This document shows positions 46,701 through 58,949 of a stretch of 64,000 nt of DNA, piece after piece (position 1 is the stretch's first letter; each line of letters starts with the position of its first letter). A program made the position numbers and the translations under genes. The DNA is from Kutzneria kofuensis (GTDB lineage Bacteria > Actinomycetota > Actinomycetes > Mycobacteriales > Pseudonocardiaceae), in assembly GCF_014203355.1 (NCBI RefSeq), contig NZ_JACHIR010000001.1, positions 186,001 through 250,000 of the forward strand, written 5' to 3'. The notes under the pieces were generated by a model, which saw only the letters and a list, made by a program, of their open reading frames with translations, was not told the DNA's origin and made no database searches.

Positions 46701-49700
46701 GATCTCGGGGAACACCGTGCGCAGCGCTTCGTGCCGGGTGACGACGTCGGTCAGCGCGAAGTGCAGCGCTTCGATGTCGAGGTCACCGATGAGCCGGACG
46801 GCGGTCGGCATGTTGTACGTCGGCGAGGGACCTTCGAGCCGGTGCAGGAACCACAGTCGCTGCTGGGCGAACGACAGCGGCAGCACGTCCGGCCGCGGGT
46901 CGACCCGGACCAGGGCCGGCCGCGCCCGCGTGGAGTCCTCCGTGGACAGTAGTGTGGCCAGGCCGGCGACCGTCGGGGCCTCGAACACCGAGCGCACCTG
47001 CAGCTCGACCCCGAACACCGCCCGCAGCCGCGCGACTAGGCGGGTCGCCATCAGCGAATGCCCACCCAGGGCGAAGAAGTCGTCGTCGATGCCGACGGAG
47101 GCGGCGTCCAGCACCTCGGCGAACAAGCCGCAGAGCACCTCCTCCACCAGCGTGCGCGGGGCGCGGCCGACGGGGACCGCCTGCTGGTCCGGGCTCGGCA
47201 GTGCGCGGCGGTCCAGCTTGCCGGAAGCCAGCAGCGGCAGCCGGTCGAGCACGACGAACGCCGACGGCACCATGTACTGCGGCAACCGGTCGCGGACGTG
47301 CGCCCGCAGCGCCGACACCAGCGCGCTGGTGTCCCGCTGCCCGACCGGGTTGTTGCCCAAGGCATTGCGGACCGAGCGGCCCCGGTAGATCCGGACGGGC
47401 TCGCCGGTGGTGAAGACGACTTCCAGCGTGCCGACGTCCGTCGTGACCGTCGCGTACATCCGGTAGTCCAGGCTTGCCGCAAGCGCTTGCAGGTCCTCGG
47501 GGTCCACTCCGGACGGTGTCGAGTCCAGAGCGGACAGTGCCGTTTCGCTGTCACCGGTGGCCAGCGCGGCGACGGCAGCGAGTTCGCCGGAGAGGCGGGC
47601 ATTCGGCACGCCGGTCACGCGAAGCCGGTCCGGACGAGCCGTCAGCAAACGTTTGACATCGTCGACAGTCTCGAAGGCGGCGACCTGTTCCTCGACCGGG
47701 GCCGGCTTCGGGGCCTTGCGCATGACGACGTCGTAGCGATGGCGGGTCAGCTCGTTGTGCGCGTGGCCACGCTTCACCCACACGTCGACGTCACCGAAGC
47801 CCTCGAAGCCGGCGAAGAAGTCCGGGTCGAGGACGAGCTCGCCCTCGCGGGCGATGGCCTGGTCGACCGCCGCGACCGTGCGGCGACCGTGCCGCAGCTC
47901 CGTCGCCGTGCGGAAGGCCCGCAGCGACCGCAGGTTTCGGATGTCGCCCAGGAAGATCACGCCGCCGGGCCGGACGCGCGAAGCGGCGGTCTCGATCACC
48001 TCGACCAGGTACTCGGTGCTCGGAAAGTACTGCGCGACGGAGTTGATGATCACCGTGTCGAACTGCTCGGCCGGCAACTCGCCGAGGTCATGAGCGGGGC
48101 GAGCCGCCAGGTGAACCTTGCCGGCCAACTCCGGCGGCATCTCCCGACGCAGGTTGGCTACCGCCTTCTCAGACAGGTCGACACCCCAGTACTCCTCGGC
48201 GATCGGCGCGATCCGCGACAGGATCAGACCACTGCCGACGCCGATCTCCAGCACCCGCTTCGGCCGCAGCGCGGAGATGCGCTCGATCGTCGCCGCGTGC
48301 CATTCCCTCATTTCGTCGAGGGGAATCGCGGTGCCGTCGTAGCTGGAGTTCCAGCCGGCGAAGTTCTCCTCCATGCCACCGGCCGCCGCGTCGGCGAACA
48401 CGTTCTCGTGCAGCTCGTGCCACTCGCCGACGTGATCCAGCTCGGATTCCTCGTCACGAGCCGCCGCCGGCACCGCATAGGCGATCAACCGGCCGTCCTG
48501 CGCGACCACCACCGACTGCACCACCCGCGGATGCTCCACGATCACCGACTCGATCTCACCCAGCTCGATCCGATAGCCACGGATCTTCACCTGATCATCG
48601 GCCCGACCCAAAAACACCAACCGACCATCCGGCAACCACCGCACCAAGTCACCGGTGCGGTAGAGCCGGCCGCCGTTACCAAACGGATCAGCCACAAACC
48701 GTTCCGACGTCAGGGCAGCGCGACCGAGATAGCCACGAGCCAGACCGGAACCCGACAGGTACAACTCCCCCACCACACCGGGCGGAACCGGCCGCAGGCC
48801 GGCGTCCAGCACATACGCCCGCGTCCCCGGATCGGGGATACCGATCGGCACGATCGGGCTCTCGGGATCACACAGCCCCAGGGTCGAGTTGGTGGTGGCC
48901 TCGGTCGGGCCGTAGGCGTTGAACATCCGCCGGCCCGGCGCCCAGCGCCGGACCAGTTCCGGCGACACCCGCTCCGTGCCGGCAAGCAGAACGCTGTCCT
49001 TCGGCAGGTCGAGGTTCTCGGGCATCTCCGCCAGCAAAGCCGGCGGCAGGATCATGAAGTTCACGTCGTTCGCGAACGCGTAGTCGACCAGACCCTCGCC
49101 GGGGAACCGCAGCTCCGAAGGCACCACCACCAGCCGACCGCCGGACAGCAAGCCCAGGCAGAGATCCCAGAACGCCACGTCGAAACTCGGCGACGCGAAC
49201 TGCAGCACGACACTCTGCGGACCGACCCCGAACCGCTCAACCTGCGTCGCCACCAGCTTGGCCACGCCGGAGTGTTGCAGCACAACGCCCTTCGGCCGTC
49301 CCGACGAACCCGAGGTGTAGATCACGTACGCGGCGTTGTCCGGACGGACCACGACATCAGGGTCCACAGTGGACATCGCAGCCAGCGCCGGGTCGTCCGT
49401 CAGCACGCGCGACACATCCGCGGGCAGCTTGTCCTCGACCTCAGGCGTCGTGACGATGCAGACCGGGGCCGAGTCCTCGACCATGAACGCGATCCGCTCG
49501 GCCGGGTAGTCGGCGTCCAGCGGCAGGTACGCGGCCCCGGCCTTGAGCACCGCCAGCTCGGCGACGATCATCTCCAACGACCGCGGCACCGCCAGCCCGA
49601 CCACCCGCTCCGGGCCGGCGCCGCGCGCGATCAGCAGGTGCGCCAACCGGTTCGCGGCGGCGTTCAGCTCGGCGTAGGTCAGCCGCCGGTCCTCGAACAC

Positions 49701-52700
49701 CAGCGCCACCTTGTCCGGCGCCTCCCGCACGCGCCGCGCGAACAGGCCGGGGAACGTCTCGGTGCCGGCCGGCTCCAGGCTGCCCGCCCACTGCGTCAGC
49801 ACCCGCTCGACCTCGTCGCCGGCCAGCAGGTCGAGCGCCCCGACCGGGCGGTCCGGCGCGGCCAGCGCCGCCCGCAGCAGCACCTCCAGCCGGCGCAGGA
49901 TCGCCTGCGCGCCGGCGTGGTCGAAGACGTCCGCGTTGAACTCCAGCACGCCGGCGATGCCGGCGTCCCGCTCGGTCAGCGAGATCGACAGGTCGAACTT
50001 GGACGTGCCGGTGGTCACCGGGACCTCGGTGACGGTCAGCCCGGGCAGCACCACCTCGGCGCGGGCGTTGTTCTGGCCGGCGATCATCACCTGGAACAGC
50101 GGGTGGTACGACAGCGACCGCGCCGGGTTCAGCGCCTCGACCAGCCGCTCGAACGGCACGTCCTGATGCGCGTACGCGTCCAGGTTGCGCTCGCGAACCC
50201 GCGCCACCAGCTCGCGGAACGACGGCTCGCCGCCGGTGTCCACGCGCAGCACCAGCGTGTTGACGAAGAACCCGACCAGATCGTCCAGCGCCTGGTCGGT
50301 GCGACCGGCGATGGGCGAGCCGATCGGCACGTCCGTGCCGGCGCCCAGGCGCGTGAGCAGCGCGGCGAGCGCGGCGTGCACGACCATGAACACGCTGGCC
50401 CCGCACTCGCGGGCCAGCCGGGACAGGCCGGCGTGCAGCTCCGCGTCCCAGCCGAAGGTGTGCAGTTCGCCCCTGAAGGTGGCGATCGCGGGATGCGGTC
50501 GGTCCAGCGGCAGCTCGATCCGGTCCGGCAGGCCGGCCAGCATGTCCCGCCAGTAGTCCAGCTGCGCCGACAGCACGCTGTCCGGGTCGTCCTCGCTGCC
50601 GAGCAGTTCCTGCTGCCACAGCGTGTAGTCCGCGTACTGCACCGGCAACTCGGTCCACTGTGGAGCCTCACCCTGCCGGCGAGCCGTGTAGGCCGTGGCG
50701 ATGTCCCGCCACAGCGGGGCCATTGACCAGCCGTCCGAGGCGATGTGGTGGAACACCAGGGCCAGCACGTGTTCCTGGGAGCCCAGTCGCAGCAGCTCGA
50801 CGCGCATCGGCACGTGCCGCTCCAGGTCGAACGGCTCACGCACCAGCCCGGCCAGGACGTCGTCGAACTCTGCGGGCACGACGTCCCGCAGTCGCAGGCT
50901 CACACCGGCGTCGTCGAGAATGTCCTGGTAGGGCACGCCGTCGTGCTGCGGGAACCGGGTGCGCAGCGCCTCGTGCCGACCGACCACGTCGGACAGTGCG
51001 GCGGTCAGCGCCGCGACGTCGACATCGCCTTCGAGGCGCATGATCAGCGGCACGTTGTACGTGGCGGACGGCCCTTCGAGGTGGTGCAGGAACCACAGCC
51101 GCCGCTGAGCGCCGGACAGCGGCACCAGCGCCGGTCGCTCCCGTCGGGTCAGCGGCGGGCGCGCCACCGCACCGGCCACGCCGAGCCGGCCGGCCAGGCC
51201 CGCCGCGGTCGGCGTCTCGAAGATCGACCGCACCTCCAGCTCCACGCCGAGCGTGGCGCGCACCCGCGCGATCAGCCGGGTCGCCAGCAGCGAATGCCCG
51301 CCCAGCTCGAAGAAGCTGTCGTCGGGGCCGACCCGCGGCAGCCCGAGGACGTCCGCGAACAACTCGCACAGCCGGCGCTCGGCCGGGGTCGCCGGCTCGC
51401 GGTGGGACGTCGCGACCACCGGGTCCGGCGACGGCAACGCACGGCGGTCCAGCTTGCCGTTGGCCGTCACGGGGAGGGCGTCCAGGACGACGATCGCCGA
51501 CGGCACCATATGCTCCGGCAGCCGGTCGGCGGCCAGCGCCCGCAGCTCCGTGGCGAGAGCCGCGACGCGCCGGAACCGGCCGGGATTGCCGGTGTAGGAC
51601 AGCAGCTGTTCGGTGCCGGCGCGGAACGCGCCGACCGGGAACCTGTCGTCCGCGGCGAACACCACGTCCACCGAGCCGTCGCCGACCGCGGACCAGGTCA
51701 CCGCCGTGCGACGGCCCATCCGGCCGCCGAGCCGGTACCAGTCCTCGGGATCGATGCCGCTGGCCGTGGTACGGCCGTTCGGCACGCCGTCGACCCGGAC
51801 TTCGGCACCGCCGTCGAGCAAGGCGGCCACCTGGTCCATTGTGGACACATCTGTGCCCCATGCCAGGCCCGCCGCCGTCACCGGCCGCACGCGCGTCGGG
51901 TCGGTGTGCAGGACGACGTCGTAGCGGTACTGGGTGAGCTCGTTGACGGCCCGGCCACGCTTGACCCGGATGTCCGCGCCGACGATCCCGTCGATGCCGG
52001 CGAAGAACTCCGGTGCGACAAGGAGTTCCTTCTCCCGCAGCAACCGCTGCTCGACGCGGTCCTCCTCGCCGCGGGCCCGGGCGACGGCGGTGTGGAAGGC
52101 CCGCACCTGACGCAGGTCGCGGACGTCGCCGACCACGACCGCGCCGCCGGGGGCCAGCAGGTTCAGCGCGCCGCGCAGCACGTCGAGCAGGTAGGTGCCG
52201 CTCGGGAAGTACTGGACGACGGAGTTCAGCACGACCGTGTCGAAGTAGCCCGCCGGCAGGGCGGACAGGTCGGCCGCGTCGGCGGTGCGCAGCTCGACCC
52301 GGCCGGACAGCGCCGGGTCGGCCGCGACCCGGCGGCCGAGCGAGCCGATCACTTCAGCCGAGAAGTCCGTGCCCCAATAGCTTTCGCAGTCCGGGGCCAG
52401 CTCGGCCAGCAACAGGCCGGTGCCGACACCGAGCTCCAGCACGCGGCGCGGCCGCAGCTCGCGAACCCGGGCGACGACCGCATCCCGCCACTCCCGCATC
52501 TCCGCCAGCGGGATCGGCTCGCCGGTGTAGCTGGAGTTCCAGCCGGTGAAGTCGTCGCCCTGCTGGCCGGGCGCCGCGTACATCGAGTCGTACAGCTCAC
52601 GCCACTCGCCGATCTGCTCGGTCTGCGCGGCGGGTTCGGCGTCCTCGGCCGTCGGCACGACGTAGCCGACGAGCCGCACGTCGCCGGGCCGGTCCTCGCG

Positions 52701-55700
52701 CGGCACGACCACCGCGTGGGCGACGCCCTCGTGCGCGGCGAGGGTCGCGGCGATCTCCCCCGGCTCGATGCGGAATCCACGGATCTTGACCTGCTCGTCG
52801 CCGCGCCCGAGGAACTCCAGCACGCCGTCGGCCCGGAACCGGGCCACGTCGCCGGTGTGATACATGCGGGCACCCGGCGCGCCATGGGGATCCGCCACGA
52901 AGCGCTCGGACGTCAACCCGGCACGGCCGAGGTAACCGCGGGCCAGCTGCACACCGGCCAGGTACAGCTCGCCGGGCGTGCCCGGCGGCACCGGGCGCAA
53001 CGCGGAGTCGAGGACGTACGTGCGGGTGTTCCACACCGGCCGTCCAATCGGGACTGTCGAGTCCGCAGTGGCCAGATGCCACGAAGTCACGTCAACCGAC
53101 GCCTCGGTGGGTCCGTACAGGTTGTGCAGCTCGGCGTTCAGCGTCCGATGGAACAGCGCGACCGCCTCCGGCGGGAGCGCCTCGCCGCTGCACAGCACCC
53201 GCCGCAGGCTCGTGCACTGCGCGGCGGCCGGCTCCTGCAAGCAGACCTGCAGCATCGACGGTACGAAGTGGACTGTCGTGATCTCCTGCTCACGGATGAG
53301 CCGCGCGAGATAGGCCGGGTCCTTGTGGCCGTCCGGCCGGGCGACGACCTCGGTGGCGCCGACGAGGAGCGGCCAGAGGAACTCCCAGACCGAGACGTCG
53401 AAGCTGGACGGCGTCTTCTGCAGCACCTTGTCGTCGGCGGTGAGGCCGTACTCGTGCTGCATCCACAGCAGCCGGTTCACGATGCCGGCGTGTGGCACAA
53501 CGACACCCTTCGGCCGGCCCGTCGACCCGGACGTGTAGATCACGTAGGCGGGATTCTCCGGCCGTAGCACGACTTTCGGCGTCGTGGCCGGCAGGCCGGC
53601 AAGTTCGTCGATGATCGCCGGAGAGTCCAGCACCAGTGCGTCGGAGAGGCCAGTGGCCTCGGTGGTCAGCACCAGCGTCGGCTCGGCGTCGGCGAGCATG
53701 AATTCGATGCGCTCGGCCGGATAACCCGGGTCGAGCGGCAGGTACGCGGCCCCCGCCTTGAGCACGGCGAGGATGGACACGACCAGGTGCAGCGAGCGCG
53801 GCAGCGCCAGCGCGACCACCCGCTCCGGGCCGACACCCCGCGCGATCAGCGCATGCGCGAGCCGGTCGGAGGCGCCGTCCAGTTCGGCGTAGCTGAGCTG
53901 CTCCCCCTCGAACCACAGCGCCGGATGATCCGGGGTCCGCGCGACCTGGGCCGCGAACAACTCCGGCACGGTGACCGCCGGCACGTCCTCGACGTCACCG
54001 GACCACACGGTCTCCAGCCGATCCCGCTCCCCGGCGGTGAGCACGTCCAGGGTGCTCAGCCGGCGGTCCGGGGCCACGACGACCTGGCGCAGCAGCGCCG
54101 CCAGCCGGCCCAGGATCGTGGTCACCGTGGCCCGGTCGAAGACCTCGGCGTTGAACTCGGTCTGGCCGTGGATGCCGTCGGCCCGCTCGGTGAGGGAGAT
54201 CCACAGGTCGAACTTGGCCGTGCCGGTGCCGACCGGCTGCTCGGTGACGCTCAGGCCGGGCAGCTCGACGTCGGCGGCCGGGGCGTTCTGCCAGGCCAGC
54301 ATCGTCTGGAACAGCGGATGGTACGCCAGCGACCGCGCCGGGTTCAGCGCCTCGACCAACCGCTCGAACGGCACATCCTGATGCGCGTACGCGTCCAGGC
54401 TGCGCTCGCGAACACGGGCGACCAGGTCCCGGAACGACGGGTCGCCGTCGGTGTTCACCCGCAACACCAACGTGTTCACGAAGAACCCGACCAGATCGTC
54501 CAACGCCTGATCGGTCCGACCGGCGATCGGCGTGCCGATGGGAATGTCCGTGCCGCAACCCAACCGGGACAACAACGCCGCCAAACCCGCGTGCACCACC
54601 ATGAACACGCTCGCGCCACAAGCGCGGGCCAGGTCGGCGAGGCCGGCCTGGAGGTCGGTGTCCCAGGCGAAGGTCAAGAACTCGCCGCGGTAGGAGGACA
54701 CCGACGGATGCGGCCGGTCCACTGGCAGCGCGATGCGGTCGGGCAGGCCGTCGAGGGCCTGGCGCCAGTACGCCAGCTGGGCGGCCTCCTCGCTGGCCAG
54801 GAGGTCACGTTGCCAGAGGGTGTAATCCGCGTACTGCACCGGCAGCGGAGTCCACTGTGGAGCTCCGCCGTTGCGCCGGGCCGCATAGGCCTGCGCGATG
54901 TCCCGCCACAGTGGGGCGATCGACCAGCCGTCGGCGGCGATGTGGTGCACGACGAGCACGAACACGTGCCGGTCCCGGGCGACCCGCAGCAGTTCGGCCC
55001 GCAGCACCGGGCCGGCTTCGAGGTCGAACACCGTTCGCACCAGTTCGTCCACGATTGAGTCCACTTCGGACCCGGTCACTGACCGCACAGCCAGCTCGAA
55101 CGCTGTGGTGGGCAGAATGTGCTGGTACGGCACGCCGTCGGCGGTCGGGAAGATCGTCCGCAGTGCCTCGTGCCGGTCGACCACATCGGCCAGCGCCGCG
55201 CGCAGCGCCTCGACGTCCAGTTCCCCGGACAGGCGAAGCACGAACGGGACGTTGTAGGTCGCGGAGCCGCCTTCGAGGCGGTGCAGGAACCACAGCCGCT
55301 GCTGCGCGAACGACAGCGGGCACCGCTCCGGGCGTTCGACCGAGCGGACCAGTGCCGGCCGCGCGGTGTCCGACACGGCCCCGGCCAGCAGGTCGGCGAG
55401 CGCGGCGGCAGTGGGCGCGTCGAACACCGCGCGCACCGGCACCTCCGCGCCGACAGCGGAGCGAATCCGTTGGACCAGCCGGGTCGCCATCAGCGAATGC
55501 CCGCCCAGGTCGAAGAAATCGTCGTCCGGGCCGACCTGCGGCACGTCGAGGACGTCGGCGAACAGCTCGCACAGCAGCTGTTCGACGGGGTTGCGGGCAG
55601 CCCGCCCCTGGCCGGTGGCGGCCCGCTCCGGCTTGGGCAGGGCGTTGCGGTCGAGCTTGCCGGACGCCAGCACCGGCAGCCGGTCCAGCACGACGAACGC

Positions 55701-58700
55701 CGACGGCACCATGTACTGCGGCAACCGGTCGCGGACGTGCGCCCGCAGCGCGGACACCAACGCGGCGATCGTGCGGCGGGCCGCCGGGTTGTTGGCGCGC
55801 ACCGGGGTTGCCCCCGGCCGGTAGGCCGGGCCGTCCTCGCCCCTCGTGAAGACTGCCTCCAGCCAACCGGCCTCGGCCGCCGGCGTGACGGCCACCCGAT
55901 AGTCGACCCGCCCGCCGAGGCGGTACAGGTCCTCCGGGTCGATACCGGCCCGGCCGTCGAGCGCGGTCAGCGCCGCCGACGGGTTGTCGTCGTGCAGCGC
56001 GCGGACCGCGGCGAGCTCACCGGACAGGCGCGCGTCCGGCACGCCGGTCACGCGCAGCCGCGTCGGCCGGTCGGCGGTCAGAAGTCGTTCCACGGCAGCG
56101 AGATCACTGAACTCGATCACCTGCTCGTCGACCGTCCGGCGCGGTGCCTTGCGCATGACGACGTCGTAGCGATGCCGGGTCAGCTCGTTGTGCGCCTCGC
56201 CGCGCTTCACCCACACGTCGACGTCGTCGAGACCCTCGAAGCCGGCGAAGAAGTCCGGATCCAGCACGAGCTCGCCCTCGCGGGCGATGGCCTGCTCGAC
56301 AGCCGCCATGGTGCGGCGGCCGTGGCGCAGCTCGGTGGCGGTCCGGAAGGCCTTGAGGGACCGGAGGTTCCGGATGTCGCCGAGGAAGATCACGCCGCCG
56401 GGGGCAAGCCGGTCGGCGGCGGTCCGGATCACGTCGGCCAAGTACTCCGCACTGGGGAAGTACTGCGCGACGGAGTTGATGATCACTGTGTCGAACGGCT
56501 CGTCCGGCAACTCGCCGAGGTCATGAGCGGGGCGAGCCGCCAGGTGAACCTTGCCGGCCAACTCCGGGGGCATCTCCCGACGCAGATTGGCGACCGCCTT
56601 CTCCGACAGGTCGACACCCCAGTACTCCTCGGCGATCGGCGCGATCCGCGACAGGATCAGGCCACTGCCGACCCCGATCTCCAGCACGCGACGGGGACGT
56701 AACGCCGAGATCCGGTCGATCGTCGCCGCGCGCCACTCACGCATCTCGTCCAGAGGGATCGACGCGCCGTCGTAGCTGGAGTTCCAGCCGGCGAAGTTCT
56801 CCTCCATGCCACCGGAACCGGTGAACACGTCCTGGTGCAGCTGACGCCATTCAGCGACGTGATCCAGCTCGGATTCCTCGTCACGAGCCGCCGCCGGCAC
56901 CGCATAGGCGATCAGCCGCCCGTCCTGCGCGACCACCACCGACTGCACCACCCGCGGATGCTCCACGATCACCGACTCGATCTCACCCAGCTCGATCCGA
57001 TAGCCACGGATCTTCACCTGATCATCGGCCCGACCCAAAAACACCAACCGACCATCCGGCAACCACCGCACCAAGTCACCGGTGCGGTAGAGCCGGCCGC
57101 CATCACCGAACGGATCGGCCACGAACCGCTCGGAGGTCAGGGCGGCGCGGCCGAGATAGCCACGAGCCAGACCGGAGCCGGCCAGGTACAACTCCCCCAC
57201 CACACCGGGCGGAACCGGCCGCAGGCCGGCGTCCAGCACATACGCCCGCGTGCCCGGGTCGGGAATGCCGATCGGCACGATGGGACTCGCCGGGTCGCAC
57301 AGCCCCAACGTCGAGTTGGTCGTCGCTTCCGTTGGTCCGTAAGCATTGAACATCCGCCGACCCGGCGCCCAACGGCGCACCAACTCCGGCGACACCCGCT
57401 CGGTACCCGCCAGCAACACGCTGTCCTTCGGCAGGTCGAGGTTCTCGGGCATCTCCGCCAGCAAGGCCGGCGGCAGGATCATGAAGTTCACCTCGTGGGC
57501 ATGGGCGTACTCCACCAGACCCTGGCCGGGGAAGCGAAGCTCCGACGGCACGACCACCAATCGACCACCGGACAGCAAGCCCAGGCAGAGATCCCAGAAC
57601 GCCACGTCGAAACTCGGCGACGCGAACTGCAGCACGACACTCTGTGGGCCGACCCCGAACCGCTCAACCTGCGTCGCCACCAGCTTCGCGACACCGGCGT
57701 GAGACAGCACAACGCCCTTCGGCCGCCCGGTGGAGCCAGACGTGTAGATCACGTAGGCGGCGTTCGCCGGCACGATCGGCGCGGCCGGGTCCGTCGCCGG
57801 GGCGGCGGCCAGATCGAGCTCGTCGAGCAGGACGACGTCGCCGTCGAAGCGGTCGGCCAGCTCGCGGGTGGTCACCACGCACACCGGGCCGGCGTCGGAC
57901 ACCATGAACGCGATCCGCTCGGCCGGATAGTCCTGGTCCAGCGGCAGATACGCGGCCCCGGCCTTGAGCACCGCCAACTCGGCGACGATCATCTCGGCCG
58001 ACCGCGGCACCGCCAGCGCGACCACCCGCTCCGGACCCGCGCCGTGCTCGATCAGGACGTGCGCCAGTCGGTTGGCCCAGGCGTCGAGCTCGGCATAGGT
58101 GAGCTGGATGTCCTTGAACACCAACGCGATCGAGTCGGGCGTCCCCCGCACCCGGGCCGCGAACAACTCCGGCAGTGTGGCCAGCGGTGTGGCCAGGTCG
58201 GTGTCGTTCCAGTCGACGAGCAGCTGCCGAAGTTCCGGCTCGGACAACAGGTCCAGGCATTCGATCGGACACTGTGGACGGTCGAGTGCGTCTACCAGCA
58301 GCCGTTCGAGGTGCCGCAGCATGCGGTCTACAGTGGACGAGTCGAGGACGTCCTCGCGGTAACGCGCCTCCAGCACCGGCCCGGCGAGCGACACGGCCAG
58401 GTCCAGCGGCAGGTCCGTCTCCGCGTCGAACCCGACGTTCACCAGCACGGTCCCGCCACGCCCGCGCTCGGGCTGCAGCTCGCCCACCAACTCGTCGAAC
58501 GGGACCTCGTGCGCCAGCGCCTCCGTGCGGGCGGCATCGACGCGGTCGACGACGTCAGCGAAAACCGGTGAGCCGCCGAGGTCGACGCGAACCGGCACCA
58601 GCGATCCCGTGCCGAACACGATGTCGGCCGTGCCGGTGTAGCGGTGCAGCAGCACGGCGAAGGCCGCCAGCACCGTCGCCCGCGGATCGTTCAGCCGGCT

Positions 58701-58865
58701 GAACAACGACGCCGGCAGCTCGCGGGTGGTGCGGCCGCGCGGCGGCACGGGCTCGGCCGGGTGCGGCCGGTCCACCGGCAGCAGCAGCTCCTTCGGCGCG
58801 GCGGCAAGGCGGTCAAGCCAGAAGCCGAGGTCCGCGACCTGCCGCACAGCGTCACCCTTGCTCAC
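40731..58865 (-). CDS. Five-module siderophore NRPS with three N-methyltransferase domains
   Basis: 6044 residues from GTG 58865; GGGAGG stands 11 nt before it, and the frame further upstream runs into the iron boxes. Domain order: C-terminal half of a C domain, then A-MT-T, C-A-MT-T, C-A-MT-T, C-A-T, C-A-T. All five T domains have LGGHS. The four full C domains have HHIAxDGWS. MT domains sit between A8 and A9 of modules 1-3, with NSVAQYFPS or NSVVQYFPS and [16 protein letters not shown] motifs. No epimerase, thioesterase, reductase or terminal C domain. Codes read by eye: A1 and A3 DVWILAATN, A2 DVWHLSLVD (Ser), A4 IDTTISLGD (beta-amino acid), A5 DAQEGGLVD. With the ornithine N-hydroxylase, FecCD importer and iron boxes it makes a hydroxamate siderophore. 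Confidence 0.97.
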   Translation of the reverse strand: MSKGDAVRQVADLGFWLDRLAAAPKELLLPVDRPHPAEPVPPRGRTTRELPASLFSRLNDPRATVLAAFAVLLHRYTGTADIVFGTGSLVPVRVDLGGSPVFADVVDRVDAARTEALAHEVPFDELVGELQPERGRGGTVLVNVGFDAETDLPLDLAVSLAGPVLEARYREDVLDSSTVDRMLRHLERLLVDALDRPQCPIECLDLLSEPELRQLLVDWNDTDLATPLATLPELFAARVRGTPDSIALVFKDIQLTYAELDAWANRLAHVLIEHGAGPERVVALAVPRSAEMIVAELAVLKAGAAYLPLDQDYPAERIAFMVSDAGPVCVVTTRELADRFDGDVVLLDELDLAAAPATDPAAPIVPANAAYVIYTSGSTGRPKGVVLSHAGVAKLVATQVERFGVGPQSVVLQFASPSFDVAFWDLCLGLLSGGRLVVVPSELRFPGQGLVEYAHAHEVNFMILPPALLAEMPENLDLPKDSVLLAGTERVSPELVRRWAPGRRMFNAYGPTEATTNSTLGLCDPASPIVPIGIPDPGTRAYVLDAGLRPVPPGVVGELYLAGSGLARGYLGRAALTSERFVADPFGDGGRLYRTGDLVRWLPDGRLVFLGRADDQVKIRGYRIELGEIESVIVEHPRVVQSVVVAQDGRLIAYAVPAAARDEESELDHVAEWRQLHQDVFTGSGGMEENFAGWNSSYDGASIPLDEMREWRAATIDRISALRPRRVLEIGVGSGLILSRIAPIAEEYWGVDLSEKAVANLRREMPPELAGKVHLAARPAHDLGELPDEPFDTVIINSVAQYFPSAEYLADVIRTAADRLAPGGVIFLGDIRNLRSLKAFRTATELRHGRRTMAAVEQAIAREGELVLDPDFFAGFEGLDDVDVWVKRGEAHNELTRHRYDVVMRKAPRRTVDEQVIEFSDLAAVERLLTADRPTRLRVTGVPDARLSGELAAVRALHDDNPSAALTALDGRAGIDPEDLYRLGGRVDYRVAVTPAAEAGWLEAVFTRGEDGPAYRPGATPVRANNPAARRTIAALVSALRAHVRDRLPQYMVPSAFVVLDRLPVLASGKLDRNALPKPERAATGQGRAARNPVEQLLCELFADVLDVPQVGPDDDFFDLGGHSLMATRLVQRIRSAVGAEVPVRAVFDAPTAAALADLLAGAVSDTARPALVRSVERPERCPLSFAQQRLWFLHRLEGGSATYNVPFVLRLSGELDVEALRAALADVVDRHEALRTIFPTADGVPYQHILPTTAFELAVRSVTGSEVDSIVDELVRTVFDLEAGPVLRAELLRVARDRHVFVLVVHHIAADGWSIAPLWRDIAQAYAARRNGGAPQWTPLPVQYADYTLWQRDLLASEEAAQLAYWRQALDGLPDRIALPVDRPHPSVSSYRGEFLTFAWDTDLQAGLADLARACGASVFMVVHAGLAALLSRLGCGTDIPIGTPIAGRTDQALDDLVGFFVNTLVLRVNTDGDPSFRDLVARVRERSLDAYAHQDVPFERLVEALNPARSLAYHPLFQTMLAWQNAPAADVELPGLSVTEQPVGTGTAKFDLWISLTERADGIHGQTEFNAEVFDRATVTTILGRLAALLRQVVVAPDRRLSTLDVLTAGERDRLETVWSGDVEDVPAVTVPELFAAQVARTPDHPALWFEGEQLSYAELDGASDRLAHALIARGVGPERVVALALPRSLHLVVSILAVLKAGAAYLPLDPGYPAERIEFMLADAEPTLVLTTEATGLSDALVLDSPAIIDELAGLPATTPKVVLRPENPAYVIYTSGSTGRPKGVVVPHAGIVNRLLWMQHEYGLTADDKVLQKTPSSFDVSVWEFLWPLLVGATEVVARPDGHKDPAYLARLIREQEITTVHFVPSMLQVCLQEPAAAQCTSLRRVLCSGEALPPEAVALFHRTLNAELHNLYGPTEASVDVTSWHLATADSTVPIGRPVWNTRTYVLDSALRPVPPGTPGELYLAGVQLARGYLGRAGLTSERFVADPHGAPGARMYHTGDVARFRADGVLEFLGRGDEQVKIRGFRIEPGEIAATLAAHEGVAHAVVVPREDRPGDVRLVGYVVPTAEDAEPAAQTEQIGEWRELYDSMYAAPGQQGDDFTGWNSSYTGEPIPLAEMREWRDAVVARVRELRPRRVLELGVGTGLLLAELAPDCESYWGTDFSAEVIGSLGRRVAADPALSGRVELRTADAADLSALPAGYFDTVVLNSVVQYFPSGTYLLDVLRGALNLLAPGGAVVVGDVRDLRQVRAFHTAVARARGEEDRVEQRLLREKELLVAPEFFAGIDGIVGADIRVKRGRAVNELTQYRYDVVLHTDPTRVRPVTAAGLAWGTDVSTMDQVAALLDGGAEVRVDGVPNGRTTASGIDPEDWYRLGGRMGRRTAVTWSAVGDGSVDVVFAADDRFPVGAFRAGTEQLLSYTGNPGRFRRVAALATELRALAADRLPEHMVPSAIVVLDALPVTANGKLDRRALPSPDPVVATSHREPATPAERRLCELFADVLGLPRVGPDDSFFELGGHSLLATRLIARVRATLGVELEVRSIFETPTAAGLAGRLGVAGAVARPPLTRRERPALVPLSGAQRRLWFLHHLEGPSATYNVPLIMRLEGDVDVAALTAALSDVVGRHEALRTRFPQHDGVPYQDILDDAGVSLRLRDVVPAEFDDVLAGLVREPFDLERHVPMRVELLRLGSQEHVLALVFHHIASDGWSMAPLWRDIATAYTARRQGEAPQWTELPVQYADYTLWQQELLGSEDDPDSVLSAQLDYWRDMLAGLPDRIELPLDRPHPAIATFRGELHTFGWDAELHAGLSRLARECGASVFMVVHAALAALLTRLGAGTDVPIGSPIAGRTDQALDDLVGFFVNTLVLRVDTGGEPSFRELVARVRERNLDAYAHQDVPFERLVEALNPARSLSYHPLFQVMIAGQNNARAEVVLPGLTVTEVPVTTGTSKFDLSISLTERDAGIAGVLEFNADVFDHAGAQAILRRLEVLLRAALAAPDRPVGALDLLAGDEVERVLTQWAGSLEPAGTETFPGLFARRVREAPDKVALVFEDRRLTYAELNAAANRLAHLLIARGAGPERVVGLAVPRSLEMIVAELAVLKAGAAYLPLDADYPAERIAFMVEDSAPVCIVTTPEVEDKLPADVSRVLTDDPALAAMSTVDPDVVVRPDNAAYVIYTSGSSGRPKGVVLQHSGVAKLVATQVERFGVGPQSVVLQFASPSFDVAFWDLCLGLLSGGRLVVVPSELRFPGEGLVDYAFANDVNFMILPPALLAEMPENLDLPKDSVLLAGTERVSPELVRRWAPGRRMFNAYGPTEATTNSTLGLCDPESPIVPIGIPDPGTRAYVLDAGLRPVPPGVVGELYLSGSGLARGYLGRAALTSERFVADPFGNGGRLYRTGDLVRWLPDGRLVFLGRADDQVKIRGYRIELGEIESVIVEHPRVVQSVVVAQDGRLIAYAVPAAARDEESELDHVGEWHELHENVFADAAAGGMEENFAGWNSSYDGTAIPLDEMREWHAATIERISALRPKRVLEIGVGSGLILSRIAPIAEEYWGVDLSEKAVANLRREMPPELAGKVHLAARPAHDLGELPAEQFDTVIINSVAQYFPSTEYLVEVIETAASRVRPGGVIFLGDIRNLRSLRAFRTATELRHGRRTVAAVDQAIAREGELVLDPDFFAGFEGFGDVDVWVKRGHAHNELTRHRYDVVMRKAPKPAPVEEQVAAFETVDDVKRLLTARPDRLRVTGVPNARLSGELAAVAALATGDSETALSALDSTPSGVDPEDLQALAASLDYRMYATVTTDVGTLEVVFTTGEPVRIYRGRSVRNALGNNPVGQRDTSALVSALRAHVRDRLPQYMVPSAFVVLDRLPLLASGKLDRRALPSPDQQAVPVGRAPRTLVEEVLCGLFAEVLDAASVGIDDDFFALGGHSLMATRLVARLRAVFGVELQVRSVFEAPTVAGLATLLSTEDSTRARPALVRVDPRPDVLPLSFAQQRLWFLHRLEGPSPTYNMPTAVRLIGDLDIEALHFALTDVVTRHEALRTVFPEIEGEARQLVLDDFAVPLHVTTVTEATLAAAVSEAANTVFQLESEIPLCATLLSLGGREHVLVLVFHHIASDGWSTAPLWRDLATAYTARRDGGVPQWTPLPVQYADYTLWQRETLGEPVIEPQLAYWREALADLPERIELPTTRPHPAEASYRGEQFGFAWDAELHSGIVDLARACGASVFMVVHAGLTALLSRLGGGTDIPIGTSIAGRTDQALDDLVGFFVNTLVLRVNTDGDPSFRDLVARVRERSLDAYAHQDVPFERLVEALNPARSLAFHPLFQTMLAWQNNAVADIHLPGLTVEEEPIATGTSRADLVFFVGDQGGIRGTAEYNSDVFDRADVETILARLRELLRAVVADPDARIGEIDLLTEAERESLTDHTAMALPAETPAELFAAEVNRTPDATALAIGDESLTYAELDDKATALARGLLARGAGPERVVAVALPRSVELVTAILAVLKTGAAYLPLDLNHPADRVELMLTDAAPHLVIAADGFGDRLVRPDETGPEPAAWPLIHPDNPSYVIFTSGSTGRPKAVAGTQRALANRLHWGRDRLAGARVAKSALTFIDGSTELLGGLVAGDPVILADDATAADPLALAELVRRTGAQVLTVVPSLLASFVEDAPAGAFDSVTTWITSGEALSSTLAERVASRWPNARLVNLYGCSEAAGDSLMQAYAGEDGPVPIGRPIANTRSYILDDRLKPVPPGVRGELYLAGAGLARGYLGRPALTAERFLADPFGEPGSRMYRTGDLVRRRADGSLDFLGRADQQIKIRGFRVEPGEVEAVLTEDPSVARAVVIAREDRPGDVRLVAYVEPAGDPAALRKLVAERLPDHLVPVAVVVLPEFPVNANGKLDRRALPAPEVQTSERAARTPVEQALCELFADVLGVPSVGPDGGFFALGGHSLLATRLVSRIRALLGVEAPIRAVFDAPTPARLAELLDPGRGRRPALTRAARPEVLPLSYAQQRLWFLDRLDGRTPTYNIPWAWELTGRVDTAALAAALADVVARHEILRTVIVEENGTPRQVVSAEARPVLETVTVAPEELAARVAQAAGHCFALDAEIPLRATLVSTSPERHVFVLLVHHIAGDGWSLPPLKRDLDVAYAARRRGESPQWTPLPVQYVDYTLWQREVFGRADDPNSVLGQQAQFWRDTLAGIPDELTLPADRQRPARSTNRGGVVPFRVPAEVHRGLRTLAHGSDTSTFMVLQAALAALLTRLGAGTDIPLGTPVAGRTDHALEDLAGFFVNTLVLRTDTGGDPTFRHLLGRVREADLAAYAHQDLPFEHLVELLNPPRSLARHPLFQVMLAVYHSAGGEEKLLGLPASYRDTGLRQAKFDLSFDLVETAGADGIDGELEFSLDLFDEDTARTLTERLVRLMAAVVADPDRPLSRLDVLEPGERQRILYEWGAGQPLTVTAPTVVDRLAAQAAATPEATALSDAHGSVTFAEFAARTDRLARWLTTHGAGPETVVALVLPRSAAVVEAIFGVFKAGAAYLPVDPDQPAQRIAAVLDDSGAGLVLTCRALADRLTGNNVLFVEDIVDTAATLTPPAPANPAYVLYTSGSTGKPKGVVIPHSGLVNLFHSHRETLYRPAVAAAGGRRLRVGHAWAFAFDASWQPQLWMLDGHEVHVVDDDTRRDPERLAAVVIERGIDFIELTPSHFAQLAAAGVVKDGRCSLGVVGVGGEAVPQPLWETLRELPGTEAYNLYGPTETTVDALVGRVRDAGRPVVGRPVANARAYVVDSRLNPVPPGVRGELYIAGAGLARGYLGRPELTAERFVADPFGPAGERMYRTGDLARWRADGQLEYLGRADDQVKIRGFRIEPGEIETVLARHADVDQALVVVREDRPGDQRLVAYTTPETVDPRLVRDHVARSLPEYMVPVAIVPLAAFPVTRNGKLDKAALPVPELGTRGRVPATPLEQTLCDVFAEVLGVDAVGADEDLFGLGGHSMLLVVLRNRIAARVGTEIPIAEFFRTPTAAGLAALLTRDAR
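40745..43855 (-). other. NRPS module 5: C, A5, terminal T
   Basis: C with HHIAGDGWS near 43445. A5 has [27 protein letters not shown] and [11 protein letters not shown], read as DAQEGGLVD. The acidic Glu at 278 suits a basic side chain such as ornithine or hydroxyornithine. The protein ends about 25 residues past the T domain ([12 protein letters not shown]), with nothing to release the chain. Confidence 0.7.
43865..46945 (-). other. NRPS module 4: C, A4 (beta-amino acid, likely beta-alanine), T
   Basis: C with HHIASDGWS near 46490; its 3' part closely resembles C2 at DNA level. A4 has [29 protein letters not shown] and [11 protein letters not shown]. The Asp that normally sits at pocket position 235 is at 236, as in the published beta-alanine codes of the VDxVISxGD/VDWVISLAD type; here IDTTISLGD. 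The A5 core reads NLYGCSE in place of NxYGPTE. No MT. T at ~44010. The next gene but one module downstream is panD, which makes beta-alanine. Confidence 0.8.
46955..51190 (-). other. NRPS module 3: C, A3, N-MT, T
   Basis: C ~51165-49790 with [10 protein letters not shown]3 and MT3 are nearly identical to A1 and MT1, including all pocket residues, so the same monomer is expected. T with [12 protein letters not shown] at ~47070. A 246-bp block here is almost base-identical to module 1. Confidence 0.8.
48429..48674. repeat. Near-identical intragenic repeat, module 3 copy (partner 56856-57101)
   Basis: About 246 bp covering the A8 region and the start of the MT insertion differ from 56856-57101 at only two or three bases, while flanking parts of the same domains differ more. 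The block also has more A-ending codons on the plus strand than surrounding DNA. This points to recent duplication or gene conversion between modules 1 and 3. Confidence 0.8.
51200..55375 (-). other. NRPS module 2: C, A2 (Ser), N-MT, T
   Basis: C ~55370-54000 with [10 protein letters not shown]2 with [35 protein letters not shown] gives DVWHLSLVD, one conservative change from the classic serine code DVWHLSLID. MT ~52650-51560 ([20 protein letters not shown]). T with [12 protein letters not shown] at ~51300. Predicted residue N-methyl-serine. Confidence 0.85.
55390..58865 (-). other. NRPS module 1: partial C, A1, N-MT, T
   Basis: The first ~210 residues match only the second half of a condensation domain ([22 protein letters not shown] onward); the half with HHxxxDG is missing, so it cannot condense. 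A1 (~58175-56900) has [22 protein letters not shown] and [11 protein letters not shown], giving pocket DVWILAATN, neutral at position 278. MT ~56890-55800 ([11 protein letters not shown]). A9-A10 resume at ~55770. T at ~55500 with [12 protein letters not shown]. Substrate predicted as an N5-acylated hydroxyornithine, N-methylated on the alpha-nitrogen; the code itself is not one I can match with certainty. Confidence 0.75.
56856..57101. repeat. Near-identical intragenic repeat, module 1 copy (partner 48429-48674)
   Basis: Counterpart of the block in module 3, at a distance of 8427 bp in the same orientation. Similar but less perfect identity continues through the A and MT domains, and between C2 (54360-54530) and C4 (45913-46085), so the repeated unit is roughly A-MT-T-C. 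Confidence 0.8.
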
Positions 58866-58914
58866 CGGTAGACCAGCCTCCCGCCGCTCACGGTGCCCAC
58901 GAGCGGGCACAAAC

Positions 58915-58933
58915 TTAGGCGACCCTAACAAAA
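58915..58933. promoter_or_regulatory. Iron box on the NRPS side of the divergent promoter
   Basis: The 19-mer starting TTAGGCGACCCTAAC matches 13 of 19 positions, and its core TTAGG-CGAC-CCTAA is a perfect dyad. It lies 50-68 bp before the NRPS start at 58865. Confidence 0.6.
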
Positions 58934-58949
58934 CTAAGGCTGCTGTACC

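Noticed and set aside
47058-50726. 1222-codon open frame antisense to the NRPS
   Set aside because: It is the complement of the A/MT/C coding frame. High GC at third positions keeps the opposite frame open. The translation is low-complexity Arg/Gly/Gln/His-rich, with no domain.
40731-58865. Kutzneride-type depsipeptide cluster
   Set aside because: An N-hydroxylating ornithine enzyme also occurs there, but here FecCD importer, binding lipoprotein and iron boxes show a siderophore system, and no halogenase or piperazate genes are present.
58866-58931. ATG at 58931 as the NRPS start
   Set aside because: It would place the iron box inside the coding region and lacks a ribosome site. GTG 58865 fits better, though neither restores a full C domain.
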